64,000 nt of DNA from Carya illinoinensis (Eukaryota > Streptophyta > Magnoliopsida > Fagales > Juglandaceae): positions 2,046,001-2,110,000 of the forward strand of contig NC_056766.1 of NCBI RefSeq assembly GCF_018687715.1, written 5' to 3'. Below, in pieces: positions 23,367 to 37,113 of this stretch. The notes below the pieces were generated by a model, which was not told where the DNA came from, did not search any database, and worked only from the letters and a program-made list of their open reading frames with translations. The stretch's first letter is position 1. Each line of letters starts with the position of its first letter. The translations under genes and the position numbers were made by a program.

Positions 23367-25200
23367 TTAACTGGAAGAGCTAGGATAGTGAACAGAATCT
23401 GACCACGACGGAGGCGGCGGCGGCAAATCTGAGCTTTCACCACCACTTTGATTGGGATTTCCGGGTGGTGGAAAATAGCCCAACTGCTGATTAGAAAACA
23501 GGGGATGTGAAGCAGAGGAGGAGGAAGAACCAGAGGGTGCAAACGAAGAAGATGAAGTATTTAAAGAAGACGATGATAACAATGATGATTGACGAGAGGC
23601 TAATTGCGAATTATAGAACATCTGCTCCACCAACGTCGTGGGTTGTTGTCCATGATGAAAATCCCCCGAGCTCTGAAGCAACTGCGAGTAATCAAAGTAG
23701 TCTCTGAAAACGTCAGAGGATCCCTGGTACGGTTGTGGCTGAAAGAACTGTGGTTGCAATGGCTGCGGCGATGGAGTCTGCTGCAAATGCCTTGCTTGAG
23801 AATCCGATATGGATATCGATGCCGTGGCAGCTGCGGAGTAGTTTTGGAGAGGCGGTACTACCCTGACATTTTCCGGGAAATTTAGTTTGGCTCTGTTACC
23901 TCTAAACCTCAAGGCGGCTTCATCGTAGGCTCTGGCGGCGGCCTCTGCGGTGTCGAACGTGCCGAGCCAGACCCTTGCAGCCTTGTGGGGATCGCGTATC
24001 TCGGCTGCCCATTTGCCCCATGGCCTCTGCCTTACTCCTCTGTATCTTCTTCTCCTTTCGCCGGTTTCTTCAAAAGAAGCATTCTCTCTTGATGGTGCAG
24101 CCGCCGATACTGTAGCGGCGGCGGCGGCGGCAGTTGTTGCAAAAATACTTGCAGATCCTTCTGCTACTGTAGAGGAAGATCATAGTGGTTACATGAATCT
24201 TCCATGGATGTGCAGATCAATGTCAAGATAGTAAGTGGGAGTTCCAATGATAGATTTAGGGAGCCGGCCATACACTGTTTCATTGCTATTTTGTACAAGT
24301 GCAACTTATGATCTTTGCTAATGTATTCAAGAGGTAAAGAACTGTTCAATACATGCAATATTAGATAGTTTTAAACCTTTTTTTAACAATTTAATTGTTT
24401 AATTAAATAAGTGTGCAATAGATATATTTTCAGAAAACTATAATGGTTCAAAGGTAGAAAATAAATGAGAAAATGGGAAAATAAATAAGAACATTTAAGT
24501 ATTATTCTTTATATCACTGAAAATTATGAAAGAATTTGATATTTAGATCCAGGAAAAAAGTTGTTGCACACCAAATTATTATTGGGAAAAATGAATGAAA
24601 AACAGTAAGTGGTTTTGATTGAAACTTACCAGTTACACCAGATGTTGACTCTCGATCTCCTCCCTGTGATGCTCTGAAATGATCAACACCAGAACCTCTA
24701 AATCCCCTAGGAATAGAATCAATCAACTGAGTAACAGATTCTTCTTCACGCCCTCTCTTCTGCCCAGACCAGGAACTTGATCCAGAAGCAGAGGCAAAAC
24801 CAGAGCCAGAACTTGAAGAGTAAGCAGACAGAGGTGGAGAAGGAGAAGGAGAATAGACACCTCCAAAACTCGACGTTAGAGCACCACCGCTCATACTTGT
24901 CCCGTGTTGCCCCCAGCCACCGCCTCTCTGACCCGAAACCACATGCCTAAGCTCCGACACCATATCTGTCGTCAACTCTCTCGTCGTCCGGCTGTGATCG
25001 GAAAAAACTGGCTCCCTCAATATGGTTACACCCGGATGAGGTACTCCCCGGTCCGTTTCTTGTGTTTGTGGCAATATTCCTGGTAGTTCTTCTTGCCCAT
25101 ATAATCTTCCCAATTCATCTTCGCCGCCACTGTCTTGAGCCGGAAACCTGACATACTTACCTGAGCCCCGCTGGTTCGCCACCTTTATAAGCAAGCACAT
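23367..25200 (-). CDS. ABR1: AP2/ERF transcription factor, ABR1-like (ERF group X)
   Basis: Two exons: 25200-24630 and 24166-23367, intron 463 bp (GTAAGT...CTACAG); 456 residues. It opens [10 protein letters not shown], close to the MCVLKVANQ start of Arabidopsis ABR1/ERF111, and shares the [12 protein letters not shown] block. The AP2 domain spans about residues 231-289 and is intact: [19 protein letters not shown], the [16 protein letters not shown] helix region, and [11 protein letters not shown]. Such proteins bind GCC-box-like DNA in the nucleus and act in ABA, wound and pathogen responses. Flanks are low-complexity: Ala run (GCC)n at about 203-208, Ser/Pro/Gln-rich C-terminus with YSQLLQSSG. 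Basic GQKRGREEE near residue 150 could be a localisation signal. Confident for family and group, less so for strict orthology. Confidence 0.92.
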
Positions 25201-26888
25201 GTAACCTCAGTGACAAAGAGAGAAGCAAGAGATCGAGATCGACCCAGATGGTATTTTTGGAGAATAATAATATTTGTGAAAACTCTTTTCAAATTTGTAA
25301 CAAAACAACTGGCTTATAAGGGTGAATGGAAATTCAACTTGAGCAGCTGAGTCTTAGAAGACCAGCAGCAGTAGCATGCACAAATCGTTGTTAAATTGAT
25401 GATATATATATATATTATTTTTTGCTTTATAGAAAGCCCTTTTTCTCCCTTTTTTTTTTTTTTTTTTTTTTTTTGGCTTTCTAAAAGCTGCGATGCCGAA
25501 AAACCAGAACCCTACAGAAGCTGACTATGAAAAATATGGTACGTGCGTTCAGACTATCGGCGTCCGCTGCTGCAGCTTCAAAGAGATTTGTCGGTGTTCT
25601 TTTTGAGAAAGATGGAACTCATCTTTGAATTTTGCACTTGACCGACAGGAATGTAAACAGAAGAGAGATGGGCTGATCAGAAGCTTTTGGATTTAGGATT
25701 AACGTAATGATTAATGCATGTAGTGTGTATATATAGTAAGGAAATGGGCTCCAAAACTTAAACGTGGAAATTAATTTGGATTTACAGTGGATGCAAGCTT
25801 TATCAGACTAGTGGACGAACTGTATGAACATGAGATGAGATCGATCGACCTGGCAGCTTACGTGTACTAAATAAAATAAAAAACAGGCTGTGGCCACACC
25901 ATTAATAGGTCTTACACCACTGTTTGAGCACAGAGTTTAGATTAGGATCGATGTACACGTCGGACGAAATATTATGATGTGTAAGAATAATTTTATAATA
26001 TCACATAAATTTATAAATTTATTTTATAAAATCAAGCATAGATCGATAAGCTTTGAATAGCTCGCGCATGAACCTCAAAAGAGTTTACCATAGACTTTCA
26101 TAGGTGACTACATTATATATATATATATTATTTGAAAAGAGAAATAATTCACGACTAATTCCAAATAATAAATAATATATATTAATCTTATTTGGGTATT
26201 TATGACTGCATATGTTTCATTTTGATTAATATTATTCATTAATTCCTGGTCATGAAAACACATGCACGTCTCTTTAATTTTTCTCAGCTCTCTGACATTT
26301 ATGCACCATCGTGACTGTCATGCACAGCTTAAATATCAGAATGTTACAACCAATAATATATATATTAAACTGATGACGATGATGATAGCTAGGCATCCAT
26401 TTGAGTTTTCTTCATCATAAAATATTAATCTTTCAATTCAAGGCACCGGTTAACCTAAACCGACTTCAATTCGGTCAGAAGGGTTTACTGGGTCAGCTAT
26501 TATCTGCGTTATACCCTCAAGAAATGAATAGTCATGGCGAGAGCTAGTCAGCTAGTTGCATGCAGGGCGCCCGATCTTTACGGTCACTTTTGAGTTTAGA
26601 TATTAAGATAAACTTAATTGATATGTGAATAATAATATTTTATAAATTTTAAAATATAAATAAATTAATGAGATATTTATTTAATTAAAGGTATGAAATG
26701 AGTTGAAATGATCCAAACACAGCCGTATCGATGAAGTTTCAATATTCTTAGGAGCTAAGTTTTGTTTATTTGTTTGATTGTTTTCGATCCGATCGGTGGG
26801 TCGTCTTGCCTTATCAAGGTTGATGTGGAAGGGTCTGATTGGAATGAGTACCCAATTTGCTTTACTCGTACCGATAAAAGACAATAAC

Positions 26889-26890
<2 letters not shown>
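25201..26890. other. ERF promoter region and intergenic DNA
   Basis: Upstream of the ERF start. TTATAAG on the minus strand at about 25312 could be a TATA element. A T26 run lies at 25449-25474. No gene recognised. Confidence 0.4.

Positions 26891-26924
<34 letters not shown>
26891..26924. repeat. (GA)17 microsatellite
   Basis: Perfect dinucleotide run, no gene attached. Confidence 0.9.
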
Positions 26925-26926
<2 letters not shown>

Positions 26927-27779
26927 AGCTCAGGGAGGATTCTAATGGAGGTATCGATGTCGACATTAATGGTCAACGTTGAAACTCACGTACACCTGGA
27001 TGGAGTAGGTTTTAGTTTGGAAAGACCGACCGGTACGTAGGGTAGGTCCTATATATTAAGTTCATCATTATCTTTTTTTTTTTTTTTTACAAAAATATTA
27101 AAATAAGTATAATATATAATGTGTACGAAAATGATGAATAATAAAATTCATTAAATTTAAGGTCATCTACCCACCTAAATTTCTTAGATCAATGAATTAG
27201 TCTTATACCTATATATAAATGATCACTATTTTATAAATATCAAGTATTTTGAAATTATAATATTATTAAAAATTGATATTAAATATAATTTTAAAAATTA
27301 TAAATATCATTTTTATGTTACTTTGTAAGTCTATATAAATAATTTAGAAGATCAGATATTTATGGCGCGGTTACGCCTATATGTATATGTATGTATACAC
27401 CAACAAAAATGATGACGCTATAGTCCATTAATATAGAAGATCTTTTGTAATGGGGTGTTGACAGGCATGATGAAAAGATCAGAAGACATATAGGATAATT
27501 AATAGGTTGAGAAGATTGGAATGGATAGGATCAATAAATAGTTTTTTAATACCTTAGGGATAAATTGTACGTATTATACGGTATCACGTGACGCTTAGTT
27601 GGTGTAATATATGTCATGAGCAAGAAGAACAAGATGTTTTTACTAATTTTTAGCATATGATCGGTCATGAATTCTCATGATCATAACACATATATTGTTT
27701 ATAATACCGAGTAATTTGGATGTCATCACTATATTATATATATATATATATATATAGTGTTAGAATATGAAATCATTTG

Positions 27780-27889
27780 TGAAGGATTATATCCGACGAA
27801 AATGATTATTTGTGATCAAAACATACAAAATAATCATTTTTGCATAAAATAATTAGCCATAGCTGAGCACTGAGCAATTTTCTTGTAGT
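27780..27889. mobile_element. right end of a CACTA-like MITE
   Basis: Ends GCAATTTTCTTGTAGTG, the same terminus as the 15762 element. Just inside are inverted AAAATGATTATTTGT and ACAAAATAATCATTTT arms forming a hairpin. The opposite CACTACAAG terminus is not visible; an AT-repeat replaces it (27728-27758). Confidence 0.5.
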
Positions 27890-29424
27890 GACCTACGGCC
27901 TCTCGATTAATCCTATTTTTCATGCCTAACTTTCATTTTGTTTGTGAGCGAGTTACGTGTTATATCAAAGTTCAATTTATTTTTGGTAGAAAGATTAGCT
28001 TGCATGTCAATGTACTCACCAAATTCTTTGTTTTGCCTAAATTTGCAGTACTCCCAATCAACACAATCGAGAATCAAGCAAATCATGCCCAAATCATGAC
28101 ACCAAGTCAAAGGATCAAGATGTATCATCACAACATAATATCAAGCCTCAATGCACTAATTCAGACAATCCTTCACATGGTTTGAAAATAATATATGCAT
28201 GCTCTTACTATCCATGGAGAAATATATACAATTTTTTATACCATCTTAATATTCTAGTGATAATATAATATGTTTAAAATGTATCATATCATAATAAAAT
28301 AAAAGATGAAAAATAACATTACTACTACACATAAACAAATTAATTACATCAATTAAGCTTGTTTTTTTCACATAGGAATATTAATTACAACAATAAAAGA
28401 TGTATTAATTTGATGCACATATTAATTATTTTGTTCAATTTTTTTTTTTTATATAGGAATAGGAACCTGTATTCGTATGAAAACTCAATTACATCATAGA
28501 ATCTGACCAAACAATTTAAGAAATACAATCTGAAAATGAATTTCACCAAACTGACACGTCTTCAAGACTTCATGCATTGAGCTGCTTCATTTGCCGTATG
28601 ATCAGTATGTTGTATTGAGCATCTTGGAATCTTCCTCATAAACTCAATTATTGTGTGCAATTAATCTTTGGAAAGGGAAAGGAAAATCTATATGCATGTG
28701 AATGTGATATCTCAATATTCCTCAACATGCGCAAGATCATCCTCTTTGTGAATTTTCCTTATCCACTAACTTAACAATCGGTTTTGTTCAAATCAAATCA
28801 GCCGTTTTTTTTTTTTTAACTTTTCCTGGCCATGGTCATTCATTTCGTCAAAAGATCGATCGATCCCCAAAATACTGGAGTGAACTGATATTAGATTCTG
28901 ACCATACGTTCTTCTTCCTCTTGTTCTTGAGATCTCTTGATCAGTGGTACATGATATTGATGGATATTGACATCATGCGCATCGTTACCTTTGACTCTAA
29001 GAACACAAAGGATTTGAAAAAGTGATCAAGAAAACGTCTAGGATGTCATCCGGTCTCTGCGATTGACACTTGATCATGACATCCGAATAATTATTATATA
29101 TATATATATATATATCAACATCTTAAATATCTTTAGATTTAAAAAATATACATATATAATCATGTTTGTAATCTTCTGTTAAGGTTTAACCATCTTGATA
29201 TGTTTCGATTACTTCATCGTGTATATGTGCATTTTAATTTATTTTTGTTAAAATTTAATTATTAAAGTCGTATAATGCACTTTAATTGATCATTTCTTCT
29301 TTCTAAACGAAACTTAATTAGAAAATGATTCATATAGTCTAATTACAGTGCGTAAACCAGCCTGTAGACTCTTTTTGAAAAAATTTACAAATTTGAAATG
29401 AAAGATCACTTAGTTTTTTAAAGA

Positions 29425-29590
29425 GAACTATTATAAATATAAAGATATTATGTAAAGTAAATCTATAGATTGATGTGTTTTCATAGAATTCGTTAGATCT
29501 ATAATCTATTTTATAATAAAAGTAATTTTACAATCTAACGTATATGTACCACATTAAGCCACATTAATTTGTGGATTTATTTTTTTAGAA
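29425..29590. repeat. family B dispersed repeat, inverted copy
   Basis: Shows the complement of the 14.8-kb copy: ACATTAAGCCACATTAATTT and TTTTATAATAAAAGTAATTT. Diverged. Confidence 0.5.
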
Positions 29591-30761
29591 TCCCTTCGTG
29601 ACTAAAGTATTTTCATTTTTTTTTCTTTTAAATAGAATATGCAGAACTTACACATGTACCCTAAAATTATATCTAGCATTACCCTAATTAATTAATTTAG
29701 CATAAGAAGGGAGCTTGATATTTTTGAAATCCATACAGAACGTGCAGCCTAGCTATAAATTTCAATAACATATTCTCCAGATCGATGGTCATTGTTGAAT
29801 ACATTGATTTTTTTTTTTTTTTTTAATTTTCTTTTTTCTTTGATGCGTATGAATCTCATGCAGAACGTGCACAAGTTTAATATTGACCTTTATTCTTAGG
29901 TTAGGTCATCCATCAATTATTTTTCTTATACTATAATTAATTTGTTCAAAAAAATACAACCTTGAATTAAATAGTTATGGAGGTCATGCTTGTACGCTAA
30001 TTAATCATGATTCAGGTGTGGAAGGGATAATTCAGATGCACAAGGCCGGCAGAATGTTTTCAAAGCTTTTAATTTCCCATGCCCATATATAATATTTGAC
30101 AAAAAGTTTCTTTTTACTTTTGTTTTCGGTCTGTCTTTTTTTTTTTTTTTTTTTTTTTTTTTTATTTATAGAAAACGGAACCTCGACATATGTCGGGATT
30201 TTAGCGGAGAAAAACCGTAGTTACAAGTACACTAACTCTATAACAAAAACAAACAAACCCAATGCGCGCCAAGAAATCCGCCCGATAATTACCTTGTCTA
30301 TAGACATGATAAATAGAGTAGTTCAAACCTTTTGTTTTTTGTCTCCTTGTTGGTGGAGCTAATGTATAAGTCCGTCACAAAAAGTTAAGATATTAATACA
30401 CACACACACATATATATATATATATAACCATTTACACAATCTTATTTTAAATGAAAGATATTTTTATAAAATAATTTATAAAAATAGCATTATTTTATAA
30501 ATATCCTTAATTTAAAACATGATTATATAAAGTTAGTTGTGTAAAATGTTGTGCGTACGTGTATCATTACTTAAAAATTAAATATCCTTAGGAATATTAG
30601 ACCGATGCTAATTTGTTACTTTCTAATTAAATAAATTACGATGATATTCTTCATGTTCTTCACGTTTCTAGAAATTATTATATATAATTAAGAATGCAGT
30701 CCAAATATACACGAGGATGATGATAATTTTTATTTTTGGATACAAGGGATCGAAGAGATAT

Positions 30762-31002
30762 TGTGATAGATATCACATATAATAAAGATAAGTGTAAATG
30801 AAATGAGATTTTACATTATTATAATATTTTAATAAAATTTTTATTATATTATCGACTAGTCTTTTTTAAATATAGGCTATGTGATTCGGGTATTCTATTA
30901 GAATGTCATAAATAATATCAGTGGATATCTCAACTAAAAATATGTAAATTGAGCCGTCTTGTCACCTACAATAAATAGATCCAACGAGAACATCGGGTTT
31001 CG
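30762..31002 (+). mobile_element. decayed TRIM: 5' LTR and internal part only
   Basis: Follows the complete TRIM at 37114-37544 in order: TGTGATAGATATCACATATA start, AAATATAGGCTATGTGATTC, a degenerate primer site (AATATCAGTGGATATC), then AATTGAGCCGTCTTGTCACC and AACGAGAACATCGGG. The 3' LTR is absent. Heavily diverged, hence older. Confidence 0.65.
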
Positions 31003-33755
31003 AATTCAGGCAGGCCATTAAACTTTTGAATGTTAATGATCTTAGTGTATATTAACTGTAAAAGTTTATGATCGATCCTTGTCGTCACTTAACATCGATC
31101 TGATCTAGAATAATGCATATCGAAGATATTATAGACGTACAGATCATTAAAGATCGAAGATATATAGCGAGAAACTTCAAGAACAGTAGATATTAATTAA
31201 GTTGCCACGCACGTACTTACAATATCTTAGGAAGCTCCATCTGCTTTAATGTATAGAAAGCCAAAAGACGTCATGAGTCTTTCTACAAATTTCATCTTGA
31301 AGGGGTAGAGATCATCATCATCTAGTTGAGGCGTCAACATCGGGCGGTCCACATGATGAATGAAGAACTGAAATCCTTATGACCTAAATCATCATCATGA
31401 TCTTGATCTTCATGTCAAATATCCTAGCTAGCTAGGATATGCTTAATTTGTCGACATCAAGGTGCATGCCAATTAAACTACTTAATTTATTCAATATTTT
31501 ATGATCATTATCCCTCAAACAACAACATAACATTAATATCTTTCTTCCAACCATTTTATTTGTTACGAGTTATTTATAACGAGAATTACTATTTACAGTA
31601 CTAAGAATGAATTATTAGCAACAAAAATGAATCGATCATATTAACTTTATAACATATAATTGACTGTAAATAAACATTTTTTTTCGTGGTAAGAATCTAC
31701 TAATTACTTATGATTAGCAAATAAAAAGTAATAGGATTAATCATAACAATTGAAAATTAGCAATTAAGCATGCCTTAGGGACTAAAGCACATCATATCAT
31801 GTTACATGACTATCGAACAAGACACATGATTTTGGGCAAATCCAATTAATATTATTACAACGTTTTTTTACCAGTATTATTGTCTTATCAATATTGGGTT
31901 CATTCAATTAACCAATTAATAGCAATAATCATCTTTAAAAGAAAAGAAGCATATATATCAAAATCATCATCATTAATTTGATCATCACAAGTAGTACTTG
32001 CAACTTGTAATTTCTGTTCATTTGCACACTCAAATCATAATTACACTGAGGAGCATAAGCTAGCTGCAATATATATAGTACTAGACAACATGACCATGAT
32101 CAGACAGCAACTTCCAAAAAAAGTGACAACTATAATAAATATATACATATATATTATGCATTACTAGTGGGAATTAAGGGCCTAATAGTAGGACCCAAAA
32201 ATTAAATTATTTTTTTTTCTCTTATAAAATAAAGAAAAAAATAGGAAAAAGATAATGTGGGACCCAACCCCATTAATAGTGATGTCACTAACTATTTATA
32301 TAGATCATGAACCAATGAAGTCGATTGAGCATTTTTGGTTTCAATACTGATCGAGAACGCATGCATGAGAAGTGATCCAAGTTTGTTCCAACTTGACATT
32401 GGATACTTATCTAATATTGGGGGAAAAAACAAAGATAATAATAAAGGAATATTAATGAATAATCTATACCATATATATATATATATATATATATTATTTT
32501 TCGAGCATTTTTGTCAGAAGATGAGTCTGGTTTAATATCCATGATTCTATGGGATGCGTAGGTAACAGGTTACGCGGTATGCCATATATTTATTATAAGT
32601 AGTCCCCACAAGCCACAAAGAGCTAAAATTGAGTTCTAAATATATATATATATATATAATATTAACTTGTGTACATTTCTAGTCAAAGCAGAAATTATTA
32701 GAAAATTTAAAAAAAATAAAAAAGGACAAAATGGAAATGGGGATTTGGCTGACCACCATCGTGGGTTGGTGGAGAATGGCCAGAAGGAGATCAGGTTCAA
32801 AGTCCAGACCTCAAAAAGACAAAAACCCTATATAAAAGCTAAATATATGTACAAGACTTTATGGACACATGACCACAAAACACGGCTGCACGCCAATCCC
32901 ATAAATAATAATAAGCTTATGATAATGTTGGATATTGTTAAAAAATAAAATAGAATTTAATATTACAAATTTATTTATTTTTATATAGATATTATATTTA
33001 TTTTTTTAAAAAAAAGAACGTGCGATGCTTAGTACTTTATAACTATAAATATTATTATTTTTAAATAAATATATATTTATAATTATCAAGGAGAAAATAA
33101 AATAAAATAAATAAAAGAGTGACCAAAAATAGCATACATGTTTGGTAACAGCGACAGATCAGATCATGAATGGAACCTAGTATTCCCTTAATAATTCATT
33201 TGGAATGTTATTTGGATTAGATTATTCTTGTTTAAAAGAATATATATAGATATATACCTAAAAGAAGGTATCAAGTTGGCACACTTGACCTAACGGTCCA
33301 CATTCCGTACAATTTGTCTGCAATTTTTGAACAGTCAAGAATAATTAAAAAGCAAGATGTTGTTAATCGAGCAGAAAAAACAGGTTTCTTTTAACTTTTT
33401 TATATGTCGTTTTATTTTAATTTCCAGACACAAATGGGAGGAAATTATGAGATGGCTGAGAATCAGATCAGTTCACACCCATCCATCAAGCTTTTCTCTC
33501 TTTCTTTTCTTCTTTTAATATTATTATTATTTTTTTATAATTTTGTTTTTTTTGGTTTTTGGTTGTCTAGGATCAATGTTTGTACTTGTCATGTGACATG
33601 ACTCCTTGGAAATTTACAAAAGAATATATGGACCAATCGATTTTCAGAATTTCTTTCTTTCTAAAAGTAATATTCCCTTCCTCCACCTTTGTCTTTACAA
33701 GCAATATTATCATCGTTGCTGATGAGGAAGAAAATAAAAACTTGCTTTCCTTTAC

Positions 33756-33792
<37 letters not shown>

Positions 33793-34769
33793 TATCCTAA
33801 CTTGTTTATCCTAATTCAGAGAAGAAAGAATGGAGGTTTGATCAGACATTCAAACGAGTTAGAAAATTAGTTCAACCATGAGCTCTGACTTACAGAAAAC
33901 AGAAATAGCAAGCATGGAGCTTTGTTCAATTATTACCCATGACCTTTAGAAACCAAGGGAAAAAGAACACAGAAATAAGATGAGAAAGTGTTTGAGCTTA
34001 TCTTGAACACCTAAACTCAAGTATCAACTTGCATTAAAAAATCATTACTTTTTTCAAATTTTGGTCTTGCTAATTTGTCCTGACATTGGGGCTTACTTGT
34101 AAGGGTTAGAATAATGTTCTACTTTTGCATCATTTTGGCATATCAGTCATATAGTATCTGCTTACCTTAGGAAGTGGGTGTAGACTACACCAGTTTCATT
34201 CCTTTTTATCATTTACTAATCCTTCCAAAGATCTATTGATTGTCTGCAGAATTCAAGAATAATTCAAAATTGTACTAAAATTAACAATTCAGGGTCAATG
34301 TTGTACAAACATTGGACAGAGTTTGAATATTCTCTTGGTCATCCAAGTAATTCCTAAGCCACAAAACAAAAAATTATAAAAACAAGTAGGCAGAAACAAT
34401 GCATTTTGACCATAAGCTGCACTGAACATCTAGAAAAGAGAATAATGCATAATTTCCAGTAGACAATCGAAATAAAGGGCAATAGGAGATTTCCATAAAT
34501 TAGTGATAAGAAATGATACAAGTTTTTCCTGCTTCTGAATGCAACAAACTTGGTACACTTTTTTACTTAAGAAGACGAGGGTACCCACAATTTATTGGTT
34601 ACCTGCACTTTTGGTAGAAGAATACCTTGATGACAAGTTAGTACCTTGGTGCTTACAAGTAAAAATAAAAGCCCAAAAACCAAGGTACTGTAAAAAAATC
34701 TAAACCTCGAGAAAAACTAGATAAAATAACCAAACAAAAAAGAAACTATTCATTTACAATGCTAACAAG
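31003..34769. other. intergenic, no gene recognised
   Basis: AT-rich DNA with (AT)n at about 32470-32493 and 32639-32656 and an (AG)15 run at 33760-33790. The open frames are unconvincing (low-complexity or unlike any known family). Confidence 0.5.
33760..33790. repeat. (GA)15 microsatellite
   Basis: Perfect dinucleotide run. Confidence 0.9.
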
Positions 34770-35215
34770 GAAGCTCTGCTTTCCCAGCTATTAACAAACC
34801 TTTATCTTCTCTCGGAATGCCATGACGCACAGGGTAGTCTCGTCGAACGCCTCTTGCTCCTTGCTTGGCCAATACATCTGCAATTTAGTTGACTTCTCTA
34901 TAAACATGATGAATAAATCTTGGCTTATATATTCACATGTATACTTCCAGTGTACCTGGGCTATGCCTATCTTCACATCAATAAAATATCTTATTACTTT
35001 ATCAAAATAAATCTTGGCTTATCTTAAAGATATGGTCCCAAATCTCCCTCACTTCCCAGTGAACACTGCTTGAAGTGAAAATGCAAATTGAACTCGTAAA
35101 CTTCTGCATGACATTCAGATGCTGCTATAATACGGTCAGTATGTGAAAAGGCAATAACCATAAAAGAACTCGAGGACCAATTGAATGCAGCACTCTGGTA
35201 CATCCACCAATGGGG
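34770..35215 (-). pseudogene. retroelement RNase H relic, broken
   Basis: Minus-strand sequence yields SVHWEVREIWDHIFKISQDL and, in a shifted frame, VYREVN, stop, IADVLAKQGARGVRRDYP. This is the C-terminal helix region of the RNase H domain common at the end of plant LINE or retroelement polyproteins. An in-frame TAA, a frameshift and a 77-bp LINE insertion show it is dead. The upstream part up to 35215 is only weakly supported. Confidence 0.55.
34929..35005 (+). mobile_element. 5'-truncated LINE insertion with 17-bp target duplication
   Basis: The 77-bp insert matches the LINE terminal block (GTACCTGGGCTATGCCTATC, ending ATTACTTTATCAA). It is flanked by perfect 17-bp copies of AATAAATCTTGGCTTAT at 34912-34928 and 35006-35022. 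Long target duplications and extreme 5' truncation are signatures of target-primed reverse transcription. Confidence 0.85.
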
Positions 35216-37113
35216 CACTTGAAAGGGTAGTTACACAATAAAGCAAAATGGCAACTCTAGAATTTCACCTTTCTAGCAAAATGACCAAAATTCCATCACA
35301 AATAAAACTTATCTTCCAATTTAGAAATGTCACAAAAATTCAACATTGATGTAATATAAATGCGAATTAAGTTCATGTGTGTTAGACTCTTAAATATTCC
35401 TGGCAGTAAAGATCAAAGATAATTATATATTCCTTTGGCCCATGTAGTAAACCAGTTTCTAAAAACAGGTACCAATTCAGACCTCGTTTACCCACTTCTG
35501 AAGCTGCTGATCCTGTACATCCTGCAGACACGTGCCAAAAACTATATATCTTCAGTAGACGCAAGTTAACATAGCTTAAGTCTAAATGGAGTTGGGACTC
35601 CACCAGTCAATACAACCATGTGTTAAGAAGGAACATCCTAATCAAGTCAAAAGATACACTTTATTTCTTTGGTTAAGAAATATATTTTTTTATCAGCCAA
35701 TCAAAGTATAACCCTGACTAAGACATTAGAGTACATATACAAGAGGCTGCACTGGTGTCACAGGAGTCTCCAATTAAACTAATGTAAACAAGATTCCAAG
35801 GAATACGACTACCGTAAGTTTTTTGAACCAAAAGTACCCCCCTTCACCTAGTACTCATATTTTCCACATCACTTTTGACTCATATAAAATGGCTCCTAGC
35901 CACAAATGATAAGGTGATTGTAACCATCAATTTTGTACAAGCAGTTTATAACTGATGGAACAAAACCTTTATGTGGACCAAGTTTGCAATCGCCATCAAA
36001 TCATTCTCCACAAGCTCTGCAGAAAATCGTCCTTCACATCTCTAACTCATCCTCTCATCTATCATTGCAACATCTAACCATTGGAATGACTAACAAGCAT
36101 ATGAAAACTCAACCCAAAAATAAATTACCAGATATTTTTGCAGCTATTCTATTAACCATCTTTGATGATATCATATCGTTAAACTTCATTTTTTTATTTT
36201 TTGATAAGTTAAACAACTTAAAATGCATGTTATGATTTTGCAATAAATGACTCAAATCCATAAATCTCAACCCAAAGAAAGAAAAAAGTTTTCTAACTTT
36301 ATCATAATTCAGGTCAGGTCAAAGTCATTCTTACAAATCTAACTAAAATGATGGGCCACAGTGCAGAGAACAAACTCTAAAACACCTGTGCATAAACAAA
36401 CTTTTCAGCATCTCTTTTCATAAGTGAGAGGCTAGGAGAAGAGAGGCATAGTGAAATCTACTTCATTCGAATTTGATAATGTTTGTTAAGTTTATATTTA
36501 CTAAGAAAACCCATAAAAGGAAATAATAAGCTCTATTCATTTACCATAATAGTTACATGCTATCATTGTAAAAGTACTGGGAATTGATAAAATTGTTTGG
36601 GGAAGTGAGGGTTCGTATAAGTATTGAATATCACTGCAATAGGTTGCTAGAAAACTCACTTTGTGAAAGAAAGCATCACACTTTCTAAGGTTTTAGCGAA
36701 ACTCAAAGCCAGCAGTCAAGATTCCAATTATTTGATATAACATTTCAAATAACCATAATAACACACAATCTTGATGCTAAACAAAATAATTTGAACCATA
36801 CATTAGATAACAAACTCCAAAACCCTACCCCGTCAGACCCAAAAGATTTAAAAATTTAAACTTCAGCATTTATGTGAAAATTGCTGCACCCTAAGATATA
36901 AATTCAAAAGTCGCCCAATTTGTTAGAAGAAAAAATTGCCATTTTCCCAAATAAAGTCCCTCTTTACAACTATCCACATCTGACCAATCTAATATGTTCA
37001 ATTAAGGTCCAAGGTCTATAACAAGAACCATCAATCAAAATCCAAATATAAAAACTTGAATCTGGGGGTTTAGGGTTCCTCGAGTCGGGATCATAATAAT
37101 CAGCCAAAGCCTT
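35216..37113. other. intergenic, no gene recognised
   Basis: AT-rich DNA. Open frames at 35382-35603 (minus) and 35933-36235 (plus) show no known domain. Confidence 0.5.

Larger units (their letters stand above)
26925..30761. other. intergenic, mobile-element debris
   Basis: Holds a CACTA-like terminus (27889), a family B copy (29425-29590) and homopolymer T runs (28440-28450, 29811-29824, 30139-30163). Near 28640-28560 on the minus strand a short stretch reads CSIQHTDHTANEAAQCM, reminiscent of the end of a retroelement RNase H domain, but this is weak. No gene recognised. Confidence 0.45.
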
